A stretch of DNA of 64,000 bases from Microbulbifer sp. SAOS-129_SWC (GTDB lineage Bacteria > Pseudomonadota > Gammaproteobacteria > Pseudomonadales > Cellvibrionaceae): contig NZ_CP155567.1 in the NCBI RefSeq assembly GCF_039696035.1, positions 2,971,001 through 3,035,000 of the forward strand, in the 5' to 3' direction. Position numbers and translations under genes: made by a program. Numbering within the stretch: position 1 is the first letter of the stretch; every line of letters begins with the position of its first letter. A model generated the notes under the pieces. That model was not told the DNA's origin, made no database searches, and worked only from the letters and a program-made list of their open reading frames with translations. Shown piece by piece: positions 1 to 8,910 of this stretch.

Positions 1-2
1 GC

Positions 3-524
3 GGCACCCGACTGACCCTGCTCGAAGACGCACCGGACGAAGGCTGGAGCCGCGTGCGCACGCCCGACGGCAAGGAAGGCTGGGTGCGCCGCCAGTACCT
101 GGTGTCCGAGCCGGTTGCGGAAATCAAGCTGAAAAAGGCCCAGGCCGACCTCGCCCACTTCGAGAAAATGGAAGGCAACCTGGGTGGCGCAGTACGCGAC
201 CTGGAAGCCAAGAACCACAAACTCGAAAGCGAACTGGCCGCATCCAAGGATCAGACCACACAGCTGCAGAAAGACCTGAAAGAGCTGAAAGCGCTGTCCG
301 CCGACACCGTCGCGCTCAACGAGCGCCACCAGAAACTGCTACACCAGCACGAATTGCTGAAGCAGAAGCAGATGATGGCGCAGGCGGAGATTCAGCGCCT
401 GTCCAGTAGCGACACCCAGCGCTGGTACCTGTATGGCGCCCTGTCCGTATGCCTCGGTGGTATCCTCGCCATGATCGCGCCGCACCTGCGCCCGCGCCGC
501 CGTCGCTCCGAGTGGGCAAATTGA
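3..524 (+). CDS. SH3-domain, coiled-coil, single-pass membrane protein (TIGR04211/YgiM-like), 5' truncated
   Basis: The reading frame is open from base 3, so the true start lies upstream of the window. The visible protein begins inside a bacterial SH3 domain (LLEDAPDEGWSRV, then GKEGWVRRQYL). A long charged coiled coil follows, then one hydrophobic segment (YGALSVCLGGILAMIAPHL) and a basic tail (RPRRRRSEWAN). This SH3, coiled coil, C-terminal membrane anchor order is that of the TIGR04211/YgiM family, whose members are normally exported with the SH3 domain in the periplasm. The exact role of the family is not well established. A GTG at 54 is an internal codon, not a convincing start. Confidence 0.8.
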   Translation, partial: GTRLTLLEDAPDEGWSRVRTPDGKEGWVRRQYLVSEPVAEIKLKKAQADLAHFEKMEGNLGGAVRDLEAKNHKLESELAASKDQTTQLQKDLKELKALSADTVALNERHQKLLHQHELLKQKQMMAQAEIQRLSSSDTQRWYLYGALSVCLGGILAMIAPHLRPRRRRSEWAN

Positions 525-642
525 TTGCGGGGCGCGGAATATAGCCCGGCGCCCCATCGCAGACTGACAACCTGAAGTCGCCCCCTCCCCTCTGCGGGAG
601 CGGGGCCGACCAATACCCCCGGAACTTCGAGAGACAAGGACG

Positions 643-1224
643 ATGCGCAGACTCTACGCACTACTCTTAACCTGCCTTTTGGCCGTACCGGCACTGGCTG
701 AAAATCCCCAGGTTGATCTCAAGACCGACCTCGGCACCATCCGCGTGGAGCTGTACGCGGACAAAGCGCCGGCTACGGTGAAAAACTTTCTCGCCTATGT
801 CGATAGCGGTTTCTACAACGGGGTAATCTTCCACCGCGTGATTCCCGGCTTTGTGGTCCAGGCCGGCGGCTTCACTTTCGACTTCCAGGAAAAGGACACC
901 CGCAAGCCGGTGGTGAACGAATCCACCAATGGCCTGCAGAACCTGCGCGGCACCCTGGCCATGGCGCGCACCAGCGATCCGGACAGCGCCACCTCGCAGT
1001 TCTATATCAACCTCAAACACAACGACAATCTGGATGCGCGGGGCGACACCCCCGGTTACACCGTGTTCGGCAAGGTCACCAGCGGTATGGACGTGGTCGA
1101 CAAGATCGTTGCCGAGCCGCGCGGTCTCTACCGCGCCCACCCGGAAGCACCGAATTACCCGGTGCGTATACTTGACGCACATCGTGTCGGCGGCAACGCG
1201 AAAACCGAAGGGAAACAATCGTGA
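643..1224 (+). CDS. Periplasmic cyclophilin-type peptidyl-prolyl cis-trans isomerase
   Basis: A 193-residue protein with a clear Sec signal peptide (cleavage after PALA, about residue 19) followed by a complete cyclophilin fold. Hallmarks are FHRVIPGFVVQAG, LAMARTSDPDSATSQFYINL and the closing VFGKV segment. It should catalyse proline isomerisation during folding of exported proteins, as periplasmic PpiA does. The start codon follows a purine-rich stretch (gagagacaaggacg). Its stop overlaps the pdxJ start by four bases, so it appears to be the first gene of a translationally coupled run ending with the methyltransferase at 3615. Whether it is orthologous to ppiA was not tested, so no symbol is given. 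Confidence 0.92.
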   Translation: MRRLYALLLTCLLAVPALAENPQVDLKTDLGTIRVELYADKAPATVKNFLAYVDSGFYNGVIFHRVIPGFVVQAGGFTFDFQEKDTRKPVVNESTNGLQNLRGTLAMARTSDPDSATSQFYINLKHNDNLDARGDTPGYTVFGKVTSGMDVVDKIVAEPRGLYRAHPEAPNYPVRILDAHRVGGNAKTEGKQS

Positions 1225-1979
1225 TCGCACTCAGTGTCAACCTCAACAAGATCGCCCTGATCCGCAACTCGCGCGAGGGCAACTTCCCCGATGTGACTGC
1301 GCACGGCCGTATCTGCCTCGACTGCGGCGCCCAGGGACTCACCGTGCACCCCCGTCCAGACCAGCGCCATATCCGCCCCGGTGACGTGCGCGAGCTGGCG
1401 GCGCTATGCGCGAGCCGCGACGGGATCGAATTCAATGTGGAGGGCAATCCCTTCGCCGCGCCGCAGGGCGATTACCCCGGACTGATGGCGCTGGTGCTCG
1501 AAACATCGCCCGACCAGTGTACGCTGGTGCCGGACAGCAACGACCAGCTCACCTCCGATCACGGTTTTGATCTGAAGCGCGACGGTGCGCGCCTCGAGCC
1601 GATCATCGCCCAGCTGCGCGACGCCAATGTCCGCGTCAGCCTGTTTATGGACCCGGACCTGGAGCAGATCTCCCGGGCTCGGGAAGCCGGTGCTGACCGC
1701 ATCGAACTCTATACCGGCCCCTACGCCGAGGCCGTGACCAACCAGAGCGCCGATATCGACAGGATTTTCGCCGCCCACTGCGCCGCCGCCGAGCACGCGC
1801 GGCAGCTGGGCCTCGGGGTCAACGCCGGCCACGACCTGAACCTGATCAACCTGCCGCGCTACCGCACTCTGCCCGGCCTGCAGGAAGTCTCCATCGGCCA
1901 CGCGCTGACGGTGGATGCCCTGAACATGGGACTCGACAACGCCGTCGCCGCCTACCTGAACTGCCTGGCCGGCAATTGA
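1221..1979 (+). CDS. pdxJ: Pyridoxine 5'-phosphate synthase PdxJ
   Basis: PdxJ condenses 1-deoxy-xylulose 5-phosphate with 3-amino-2-oxopropyl phosphate to pyridoxine 5'-phosphate, the last ring-forming step of the DXP-dependent vitamin B6 route. The 252-residue protein starts with the family signature LSVNLNKIALIRNSR and carries VHPRPDQRHI, FNVEGNP and NAGHDLNLINL. The HPRPD form differs from the HLRED form of E. coli and resembles versions in other lineages. The GTG start overlaps the preceding stop (GTGA). pdxH, the oxidase that uses its product, lies elsewhere in the window (18912-19550). The cyclophilin neighbour is unusual, since PdxJ often sits near recO or acpS. Confidence 0.95.
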   Translation: MIALSVNLNKIALIRNSREGNFPDVTAHGRICLDCGAQGLTVHPRPDQRHIRPGDVRELAALCASRDGIEFNVEGNPFAAPQGDYPGLMALVLETSPDQCTLVPDSNDQLTSDHGFDLKRDGARLEPIIAQLRDANVRVSLFMDPDLEQISRAREAGADRIELYTGPYAEAVTNQSADIDRIFAAHCAAAEHARQLGLGVNAGHDLNLINLPRYRTLPGLQEVSIGHALTVDALNMGLDNAVAAYLNCLAGN

Positions 1980-2848
1980 TGCCGACGCTGAATATCATCG
2001 GCGCCGGCAAACTGGGCCGTACCCTCGGCCGCTTGTGGCACCAGCAGGGGGTTTTCCAAATCCAGTCTGTGTGCAACCGCAGCGCCGCCAGCAGCGCGGC
2101 TGCGGTGGCGTTTATCGGCGCCGGCAGCACTGCCGACACTATCGCTACCATGGCGGATGCGGACTGCTGGCTGATCGCCTCCGGCGACAGCCAGATCGCC
2201 GACCTCGCCGCCACCCTCGGCGCGCGGCTCGCGGGCCGCAGCGATTGCGTGGTGTTCCACTGCAGCGGCGCGCTCAGCTCCACCGAGCTCTCTCCCTGTC
2301 GCCCCGCCGCTGTGGCCAGCGCCCACCCGGTGCACAGTTTTGCCGACCCCGCACGCTCACTACAGACCTTCGCCGGCAGCAGCGTTGCCGTGGAGGGCGA
2401 TGCGGCGGCCATCTCACTGATTGGCGACGCCTTCACCGCGCTGCAGTGCACACTGCTGAACATCGCGCCCGAAAACAAAACCCTCTACCACGCCGGCTCG
2501 GTGATCGCGTGCAATTACCTCAGTGCACTGATGGACCTGAGCCTGCGCACCTTCGCCGCCGCCGGTATCGAGCGAGCGCAAGCGCTACAGCTGCTGGAAC
2601 CGATCGTCGTGCAGACGGCGCAGAACAATATGCAGCTGGGTCCGGAACAGTCCCTCACCGGCCCCATTGCGCGCGGCGATCGCGCTACCGTGGCCGCGCA
2701 ACTGCGCGCGCTGGGCGCAGTCGATATGCGAGTGGCTGAATACTATCGCCAACTGGGACTCGCCTGTGTAGAGTTGGCCCGGCGCGGCGACCTGCCGCCG
2801 GCAGATGCCGATGCCCTCGAAGAATTATTGCGAGAACCACTGCGGTGA
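1979..2848 (+). CDS. Rossmann-like and DUF2520 domain protein (predicted NADP-dependent oxidoreductase)
   Basis: A 289-residue protein with an N-terminal Rossmann nucleotide-binding motif (LNIIGAGKLGRTLGRLW) and a C-terminal helical half of the DUF2520 type (HAGSVIACNYLSALMDLS, GPIARGD). This two-domain layout matches F420/NADP-dependent reductase-like and ketopantoate-reductase-like proteins, but the substrate is unknown. The ATG at 1979 overlaps the pdxJ stop by one base (TGATG) and is preferred to the TTG three bases upstream. Tight coupling with pdxJ and the downstream methyltransferase points to one transcript. A link to B6 metabolism is possible only by position. Confidence 0.85.
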   Translation: MPTLNIIGAGKLGRTLGRLWHQQGVFQIQSVCNRSAASSAAAVAFIGAGSTADTIATMADADCWLIASGDSQIADLAATLGARLAGRSDCVVFHCSGALSSTELSPCRPAAVASAHPVHSFADPARSLQTFAGSSVAVEGDAAAISLIGDAFTALQCTLLNIAPENKTLYHAGSVIACNYLSALMDLSLRTFAAAGIERAQALQLLEPIVVQTAQNNMQLGPEQSLTGPIARGDRATVAAQLRALGAVDMRVAEYYRQLGLACVELARRGDLPPADADALEELLREPLR

Positions 2849-3615
2849 CAGACAGCCCCGAATACCAGAAAAAACGCGCCTTTTACGACAGCCTGCTGAC
2901 CATCTACGGGCGCAAACCGGTACTGGAAGCACTGGAAGACCCGAGCCTGCCGGTACACAAGTTGCACCTCGCCAGCAGCAACCGCCGCGACCAGCTGATC
3001 GCGCGCATGGAACAGCTGGCCGGCGAGCGCCAGATCGAGATCGCCTACTGGGATCGCAAGGCGCTGTCGCGGATTTCCAAAAATGCGCGCCAGGATCAGG
3101 GCGTCGCCCTCGATCTGGCCCTGCCCCAATACAGCAGCGCTGACGCGTTTCTGCACAACGCGCCCGACAGGCCCTACGAACTCCTCGCGCTGGACGGTAT
3201 CACCAACCCACAAAACCTCGGCATGATCATCCGCTCCGCCTGCGCCGGCGGTATGGACGGCATCATCCTGCCGCAGAAGGGCTGCGCGCAGATCGACCCG
3301 CTGGTGATCAAGGCCAGCACCGGCACCGTGTTCAAGATGCGTCTGCTGCGCTGCGAGCGGCTGGCGCCGACACTGGCGGAATTCCGCAAGCGCGGTGTGC
3401 GCGTCTGCGGCCTCTCCTCCCATGCCAGCGATACCCTCGCCAGCCTCAGCGACGATACCGCCACCGTTTTCGTGCTCGGCAATGAGACCCACGGCGTCAG
3501 CGACGCCGTGGCCGCGCAGTGTTCACACCAATTGCGCATCCCGATGCACAACAATGTCGAGAGCCTCAATGTCGCGGTGACTGCCGCCCTGATCAGTTTC
3601 CGCCGCCCGCGCTGA
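2845..3615 (+). CDS. TrmH/SpoU-family RNA 2'-O-ribose methyltransferase
   Basis: SpoU-class enzymes transfer a methyl group from S-adenosylmethionine to a ribose 2'-hydroxyl in tRNA or rRNA and carry a C-terminal alpha/beta knot. All three family motifs are visible in this 256-residue protein: motif 1 (LDGITNPQNLGMIIRSA), motif 2 (VFVLGNETHGVS) and motif 3 (IPMHNNVESLNVAVTAAL). An N-terminal substrate-binding domain (IYGRKPVLEAL) resembles that of RlmB. Because TrmH, RlmB and other members share these motifs, the RNA target is not assigned. The GTG start overlaps the previous stop by four bases. Nothing coding follows until the OmpA gene 248 bases downstream. Confidence 0.9.
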   Translation: MTDSPEYQKKRAFYDSLLTIYGRKPVLEALEDPSLPVHKLHLASSNRRDQLIARMEQLAGERQIEIAYWDRKALSRISKNARQDQGVALDLALPQYSSADAFLHNAPDRPYELLALDGITNPQNLGMIIRSACAGGMDGIILPQKGCAQIDPLVIKASTGTVFKMRLLRCERLAPTLAEFRKRGVRVCGLSSHASDTLASLSDDTATVFVLGNETHGVSDAVAAQCSHQLRIPMHNNVESLNVAVTAALISFRRPR

Positions 3616-3649
3616 CCCCCCTGCCGGCGCCGGCACCCGGTGGCGCCAT

Positions 3650-3863
3650 TTCCTATCCCGTTTCCTATCCCGTTTGCGCCAGCCTGTCTCGGCGTCCTAC
3701 AAAACAGAACGTTTGCCCGCCATTTTTGTGGACAAGCGCGCTTTATCGGCTACATATCTCAAGGGGCCAAAAAGTTATAGCGGCCCACCCGAAAACGGAA
3801 ATTTGGGAATAATTCCCGCGGCGACGTGCGGATTCAATAAAATCGACATAAGGACGTAATCCT
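3650..3863 (+). promoter_or_regulatory. Leader and probable promoter region of the OmpA-family gene
   Basis: This gene-free stretch carries a direct repeat (tttcctatcccg, twice in tandem at about 3650-3673), an AT-richer segment, and a small palindrome (GGGAATAATTCCC, near 3806-3818). The ribosome-binding sequence ataaggacg lies just before the ATG at 3864. No -10/-35 pair stands out enough to be assigned with confidence. Confidence 0.35.
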
Positions 3864-4919
3864 ATGCGCCTTTTTCACTCTCTGATTTTGTCAGCGGGGC
3901 TGGTTGCCACTTTGCCAGTTTTCGCAGAGGGGCCTCAGGACCAATATCTCGATCTCACCCCCTACTTGACCCGGGTCGACAAAGACCGCCACACAGAACG
4001 CCAGAACGCTGGTATGCGCGCGTCTTACGGCTGGGGCTGGAAGGGTCCCTGGTACTCCGAGGTCCAGGTGTTTGGCGCCATTCTCGAGACCGAGGATTAT
4101 GCCGAGAGCCACAATCTCGAGGACCAGACCGACTTTTACATGTCCGGTGCCGGCATCGACTTCGTGTACAACTTCGGCGACCGCGACGGCTACACACCCT
4201 ACCTGCTGGGCGGCTTCGGTGGCGTCTACGACGACGTGCTGCCGGATTCCGAAGACACCACCAGCGCCTTCGTCAACTTTGCCGCCGGTATCACCACCCA
4301 GGAAATTTCCCGCCGCGGCATCCGCCTGCGCGCCGAAGTGCGCTACCTTCGCGACTTCTTCCAGGATGATATGAACGACTGGCAGTTCGGCTTCGGCATC
4401 AGCATTCCGCTGCGCTGCCCGCCACCCCCGGTCATCGCCGCCGCGCCGCCGCCCGAGCCGCAGGGGCCGGTCAACGTCAATCTGGCCGATTCCGACGGCG
4501 ACGGCGTACTCGACCGCGACGACCGCTGCCCGGATACCCTGCCCGGCGCGAAAGTCGATAGCAGCGGCTGTGTCATCGCCAACCAGACCATCACGCTCGA
4601 AAACATTCACTTCGAGTTCAACTCCGCCCGCCTCACCGCCGCAGCCATGGACTCGCTACAGACAGTGGTCAGATCGCTGCGCAACCAGCCGGGCAGCCAG
4701 GTGGAAATTGCCGGCCACAGCGACAGTCTCGGCAACGATGCCTACAACCTGAAGCTGTCGCGCGACCGGGCCAATTCCGTGCGCGACTTCCTGATCAGCC
4801 ACGGCGTCAACGGCAACCGTATTACCGCCAATGGCTATGGTGAACAGCAGCCGATCGCTTCCAACAGCACGGAAAGCGGTCGCGCGCAGAACCGTCGTGT
4901 GGAGATGCGCTTCCACTAA
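3864..4919 (+). CDS. OmpA-family outer-membrane porin with calcium-binding linker and peptidoglycan-binding domain
   Basis: The 351-residue protein has a signal peptide (cleavage after PVFA), an N-terminal beta-barrel region to about residue 190, and a proline-rich hinge (PPPPVIAAAPPPEPQ). A thrombospondin-3-like calcium motif (DSDGDGVLDRDDRCPDT) follows, then an OmpA C-terminal domain (FEFNSARL, GHSDSLGNDAYNLKLSRDRA, NRRVEMRF). It should anchor the outer membrane to peptidoglycan non-covalently. Length and order are typical of the OmpA/OprF group. A GC hairpin lies just after the stop. The start is supported by an upstream aagga element. Confidence 0.92.
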   Translation: MRLFHSLILSAGLVATLPVFAEGPQDQYLDLTPYLTRVDKDRHTERQNAGMRASYGWGWKGPWYSEVQVFGAILETEDYAESHNLEDQTDFYMSGAGIDFVYNFGDRDGYTPYLLGGFGGVYDDVLPDSEDTTSAFVNFAAGITTQEISRRGIRLRAEVRYLRDFFQDDMNDWQFGFGISIPLRCPPPPVIAAAPPPEPQGPVNVNLADSDGDGVLDRDDRCPDTLPGAKVDSSGCVIANQTITLENIHFEFNSARLTAAAMDSLQTVVRSLRNQPGSQVEIAGHSDSLGNDAYNLKLSRDRANSVRDFLISHGVNGNRITANGYGEQQPIASNSTESGRAQNRRVEMRFH

Positions 4920-4929
4920 CCCGCACGTT

Positions 4930-4946
4930 GGGGGGCTGCGCCCCCC
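4930..4946 (+). terminator. GC-rich hairpin downstream of the OmpA-family gene
   Basis: A perfect seven-pair stem (GGGGGGC / GCCCCCC) with a three-base loop lies 10 bases after the stop codon. The U-tract is poor (ttcat), so it may act as a weak terminator or an mRNA-stabilising 3' end. Confidence 0.6.
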
Positions 4947-5410
4947 CTTCATACTCCACCGCCCTGCCCGGCACACCCCACCGTCTTGAATGCTTCGCCG
5001 CCTGCATGGCATCTTCGCACCGGCTTCGCCCGCTTCCCCTCCGGCGTCAGCTCCCTTGTCACCCGGCATAATGCCGCGCCATTTTGCCCACCCGCTTGTC
5101 TCGCGTTCACCCAGGTGAACGAGCGCGCCTGCTCACTGGACGAAATCCATGCGCTAGACTACAGCAGTCCACAGAATCTGTGGATAACTCTGTGTGCAAA
5201 ACCCGGGGGAATGGCGCCAACGCCCGTCACGCCGTTGTCACCTTACTGTGAAGAAATTTTAACCAAACCGATAAATACTTAAAAATCAACAAGTTATAAA
5301 ACGTAATAAATCAGACTTGACAAAAAAAGAAGCTAACTGATGATTCGGTCAGGGCTTGATTTCTCTGTGGAAATCATTTTACGGGCGGGACAATGCCGCT
5401 CCGCAGGCAC
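4947..5410. other. Gene-free, partly AT-rich interval between the OmpA gene and guaA
   Basis: No convincing coding region was found in these ~460 bases. The left part has normal GC content. From about 5250 to 5340 the sequence turns markedly AT-rich (cgataaatacttaaaaatc and following). One exact consensus DnaA box lies at 5179-5187. A TTGACA hexamer occurs at 5317-5322 without a good partner at the usual distance. Confidence 0.5.
5179..5187 (-). promoter_or_regulatory. Perfect DnaA-box sequence
   Basis: TGTGGATAA on the plus strand is TTATCCACA on the minus strand, the consensus DnaA box. A weaker look-alike (TGTGGAAAT) occurs near 5366. A single box beside an AT-rich stretch does not make an origin and may be chance or a DnaA titration/regulatory site. 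Confidence 0.4.
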
Positions 5411-5443
5411 AAAAAAAGCCGGCGGGAATTCCCGCCGGCTTTT
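5411..5443 (-). terminator. Rho-independent terminator of guaA
   Basis: An 11-pair GC stem (AAGCCGGCGGG with its complement, loop AATT) is followed on the minus strand by seven uridines. It lies about 45 bases beyond the guaA stop. The plus-strand side also has four T residues, so it may work in both directions. Confidence 0.85.
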
Positions 5444-5487
5444 GCTCTTGCCCCGCTGTCACCGGCAACCGGCACCAGCGCCGCGCA

Positions 5488-7065
5488 TCACTCCCACTCG
5501 ATAGTGGCCGGCGGCTTGCTGGACACGTCGTAGGTGACTCGCGAGATATGCTCGATCTCGTTGATGATGCGGTTGGAGACTTTCTCGATCAGCTCGTAGG
5601 GCAGGTGCGCCCAGCGCGCGGTCATGAAATCGATGGTCTCCACGGCGCGCAACGCCACCACGTATTCGTAGCGGCGGCCGTCGCCGACCACACCGACCGA
5701 CTTGACCGGCAGGAACACGACGAACGCCTGGGCGGTCTTGTGGTACCAGTCCGCCTTGTGCAGCTCTTCGATAAAGATCGCATCGGCCTCGCGCAGGATA
5801 TCGGCGTATTCCTTTTTCACCTCGCCGAGGATGCGCACGCCCAGACCCGGGCCCGGGAAGGGGTGGCGGTAGACCATATCGTAGGGCAGGCCCAGCTCCA
5901 GGCCGATCTTGCGCACTTCATCCTTGAACAGCTCGCGCAGCGGCTCCACCAGCTCGAACTGCATGTCTTCCGGCAGGCCGCCGACATTGTGATGGGACTT
6001 GATCACGTGCGCCTTGCCGGTCTTGGCGGCGGCGGACTCGATCACGTCCGGATAGATGGTGCCCTGGGCCAGGAACTTGACGTCCTGCAGCCTCGACGCT
6101 TCCTGGTCGAACACCTCGATAAAGGTATTGCCGATGATTTTGCGCTTGGCTTCCGGGTCCGCCTCGCCACCGAGGCGCGACAGGAACAGATCCTCGGCAT
6201 CGGCGCGGATGACCTTAACGCCCATGTTCTCGGCGAACATCTCCATCACCTGGTCGCCTTCTTTCTTGCGCAGCAGACCATTGTCGACAAATACACAGGT
6301 CAGCTGGTCGCCGATGGCCTTGTGCAACAGCGCCGCCACCACCGAGCTGTCGACACCGCCGGACAGCCCCAGCAGCACCTTGCCGGAACCCACCTGCGCG
6401 CGGACCTTTTCGATGGAGTCCTCGATGATATTGGCCGGGGTCCACAGCTTTTTGCAGCCGCACAGCTCGATCACGAAGTGCTCGTAGATACGCATCCCCT
6501 GCAGGGTGTGGGTCACCTCCGGGTGGAACTGCACACCGTAGAAGTTCTTCTCGGCGTTATACATGCCGGCGATGGGGCAAGACTCGGTCGACGCCATCAG
6601 CTCGAAGCCGGCGGGCATCTTCACAACCTTGTCGCCGTGGCTCATCCACACGTCCAGCAGCGCGCTGCCGTCGCTGTCCAGGTGATCGGAAATATCGTGC
6701 AACAGTGCCGACTGCCCCTCAACCTTCACCCGGGCATAGCCGAATTCACGCACATTGCTGCCCTGCACTTCCCCACCCAACTGGTGCGCCATGGTCTGCA
6801 TGCCGTAGCAGATGCCCAGCACCGGCACACCCAGCTCGAACACCGCCTGCGGCGCCCGCGGCGAGCCCGGCTCGGGTACCGACTCCGGACCACCGGCAAG
6901 GATGATGCCCTGCGGGTTGTATGCGCGGATTTCGTCATCGCTCATGTCGAAGGCGCGGATTTCGGAAAAGACCCCCAGCTCGCGCACGCGGCGCGCGATC
7001 AACTGGGTGTACTGGGAACCGAAATCGAGGATCAGGATACGACTGGCGTGAATATCTTGGCTCAT
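5488..7065 (-). CDS. guaA: GMP synthase (glutamine-hydrolysing)
   Basis: GuaA converts XMP to GMP using ATP and ammonia from glutamine, the last step of guanine nucleotide synthesis. The 525-residue length is standard. The N-terminal class I amidotransferase domain has its nucleophile at Cys86 ([15 protein letters not shown]) with the downstream His-Glu (FHPEVTHT). The ATP pyrophosphatase loop is [14 protein letters not shown], and the C-terminal dimerisation domain ends IEWE. It lies after guaB on the same strand with a perfect hairpin between them, so the two may form one guaBA unit with a modulated second gene. A strong terminator follows. Confidence 0.98.
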   Translation of the reverse strand: MSQDIHASRILILDFGSQYTQLIARRVRELGVFSEIRAFDMSDDEIRAYNPQGIILAGGPESVPEPGSPRAPQAVFELGVPVLGICYGMQTMAHQLGGEVQGSNVREFGYARVKVEGQSALLHDISDHLDSDGSALLDVWMSHGDKVVKMPAGFELMASTESCPIAGMYNAEKNFYGVQFHPEVTHTLQGMRIYEHFVIELCGCKKLWTPANIIEDSIEKVRAQVGSGKVLLGLSGGVDSSVVAALLHKAIGDQLTCVFVDNGLLRKKEGDQVMEMFAENMGVKVIRADAEDLFLSRLGGEADPEAKRKIIGNTFIEVFDQEASRLQDVKFLAQGTIYPDVIESAAAKTGKAHVIKSHHNVGGLPEDMQFELVEPLRELFKDEVRKIGLELGLPYDMVYRHPFPGPGLGVRILGEVKKEYADILREADAIFIEELHKADWYHKTAQAFVVFLPVKSVGVVGDGRRYEYVVALRAVETIDFMTARWAHLPYELIEKVSNRIINEIEHISRVTYDVSSKPPATIEWE

Positions 7066-7103
7066 GGCTGTCTCAAACTCTGCAGGGGAGATTTCCCAAA
7101 ACT

Positions 7104-7130
7104 ACAAACGGACCCAGCGGGTCCGTTTGT
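7104..7130. terminator. Perfect hairpin between guaB and guaA
   Basis: A 12-pair stem (ACAAACGGACCC / GGGTCCGTTTGT, three-base loop) lies in the guaB-guaA gap, about 38 bases before guaA. On the minus strand it is followed by a short T-rich run (agtttt). It may partly terminate guaB transcripts or act as a processing site. Further GC-rich inverted repeats fill 7150-7250. Confidence 0.5.
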
Positions 7131-7252
7131 TATTTAAATGCTTCGGAGCCCCGGGGGCCTGCCCCGGGACCGCGGCCAGCGGCCGCGCTGTCTTTCGCAA
7201 CACACACGGGCCAGACGGCCCGTTGCGGAGCGGCTGCTCCGCACTTCCGGGT

Positions 7253-8740
7253 TTAGCGCCCACCCACCGGGTAGTTGGGCGCCTCCTTGGTGATCTGCAC
7301 ATCGTGCACATGGGACTCGCCCATACCGGCGGAGGTCACGCGCACAAACTCCGGCTTGCTGCGCATGGTCTCGATATCCCGGCTGCCGGTATAACCCATC
7401 GCGGAACGCAGGCCACCCATCATCTGGTGCACGATTACAGACAGCGGGCCCTTGTAGGGTACGCGGCCTTCGATACCTTCCGGTACCAGCTTCTCGGCGC
7501 CCTTGCTGGCGTCCTGGAAGTAGCGATCGGAGGAACCCTGGGTGCGCGACATGGCTCCCAGCGAGCCCATACCACGGTAGGACTTGTAAGTACGACCCTG
7601 GTACAGCTCCACCTCGCCCGGCGCCTCCTCGGTACCGGCAAACATCGAGCCCATCATGATGGACTGGGCGCCGGCAACCACGGCCTTGGCGATATCGCCG
7701 GAGAAGCGGATACCGCCATCGGCGATCAGCGGCACACCGGTACCTTCCAGCGCCTTGGCCACTTCGGCGATGGCGGTGATCTGCGGCACACCGACACCGG
7801 ACACGATACGGGTGGTACAGATGGAACCGGGACCAATACCGACCTTGACCGCGTCGGCGCCGGCGTCTATCAGCGCCCTGGCCGCTTCACCGGTGGCAAT
7901 GTTGCCGCCAATCACGTCCACCTGCGGGTGCATTTCCTTGATACGGCGCACGCGCTCGATCACGTTGCGGGAGTGGCCGTGAGCGGTATCCACAACCAAT
8001 ACGTCGACACCGGCCTCGACCAGCGCCGCTACGCGATCGTCGGTGTCCGGGCTGGTACCGACGGATGCACCGACGCGCAGGCGGCCGTCACTGTCCTTGC
8101 AGGAGTTGGGGTACTGCTCCGCCTTGTTGAAGTCCTTGACGGTAATCAGACCGCGCAGCTGGAATTCATTGTTGACCACCAGCACCTTCTCGATGCGGTG
8201 CTTGTGCAGCAGTTCGCGCACGTGCTCCGGCGCCGACCCCTCGGGGGCGGTCACCAGGCGCTCGCCCGGCGTCATGATGCTGGCGACGGTGGCATCGAGG
8301 TTGGTCTGGAAACGCACGTCGCGGCTGGTGACGATTCCGACCAGGTTACCCTTCTCCATCACCGGCACACCGGAGATGTTGTGGTGGGTGGTCAGGGCGA
8401 TCAGTTCGCGCACGGTGGCGTCGGACTCGATGGTGATCGGGTCCTTGACCACGCCGGCCTCGAACTTCTTGACCGCGCGCACTGCCAGCGCTTGGTCCTC
8501 GATGGACATACTTTTGTGAATGATGCCGATCCCACCTTCCTGCGCCAGGGCAATCGCCAGGCGCGACTCGGTCACCGTATCCATGGCAGCGGACACAATG
8601 GGAATATTCAGGGTGATATTGCGGGACAGCTTGGTTTTGACAGACACATCCTTAGCGGTGACTTCCGAATAGCCGGGCACCAGCAGGACATCGTCAAATG
8701 TGAGGGCTTCGCGCGCGATGCGCAGACCAGATTCAGACAT
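7253..8740 (-). CDS. guaB: Inosine-5'-monophosphate dehydrogenase
   Basis: GuaB oxidises IMP to XMP with NAD, the committed step to GMP. The catalytic cysteine loop is [15 protein letters not shown]. The substrate and flap regions are GGIRFSGD and [11 protein letters not shown]. The Bateman (CBS pair) insert lies between residues of about 95 and 210 ([25 protein letters not shown]). The ATG at 8740 giving [13 protein letters not shown] is preferred to a GTG six bases upstream, which adds two residues. It is divergent from xseA, a common arrangement in gammaproteobacteria, and precedes guaA on the same strand. Confidence 0.97.
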   Translation of the reverse strand: MSESGLRIAREALTFDDVLLVPGYSEVTAKDVSVKTKLSRNITLNIPIVSAAMDTVTESRLAIALAQEGGIGIIHKSMSIEDQALAVRAVKKFEAGVVKDPITIESDATVRELIALTTHHNISGVPVMEKGNLVGIVTSRDVRFQTNLDATVASIMTPGERLVTAPEGSAPEHVRELLHKHRIEKVLVVNNEFQLRGLITVKDFNKAEQYPNSCKDSDGRLRVGASVGTSPDTDDRVAALVEAGVDVLVVDTAHGHSRNVIERVRRIKEMHPQVDVIGGNIATGEAARALIDAGADAVKVGIGPGSICTTRIVSGVGVPQITAIAEVAKALEGTGVPLIADGGIRFSGDIAKAVVAGAQSIMMGSMFAGTEEAPGEVELYQGRTYKSYRGMGSLGAMSRTQGSSDRYFQDASKGAEKLVPEGIEGRVPYKGPLSVIVHQMMGGLRSAMGYTGSRDIETMRSKPEFVRVTSAGMGESHVHDVQITKEAPNYPVGGR

Positions 8741-8910
8741 GGACACTCAAACCTCGGCTTAAACCTAGATTAGCGGGATTGGGTATCGGCGCGATTATAG
8801 CGGCAAGATCGCGGGCGTCAAAAGGCTATTTGCATTTTTTGGCAAATCGCTTTACCTGCACCCGCTATGCTGCAATATTGGCGCGCCTAAATTCCCGGCA
8901 AGAGTCTGAA

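Noticed and set aside
5356..8773. Long plus-strand open frames of over 500 residues opposite guaA and guaB
   Set aside because: They are antisense shadows of highly conserved genes, rich in His, Gln and Val from reversed codons, with no domain signature.
8779..8910. N-terminal 44-residue extension of XseA
   Set aside because: No family homology and overlaps the divergent guaB promoter area; the start at 8911 fits the family.
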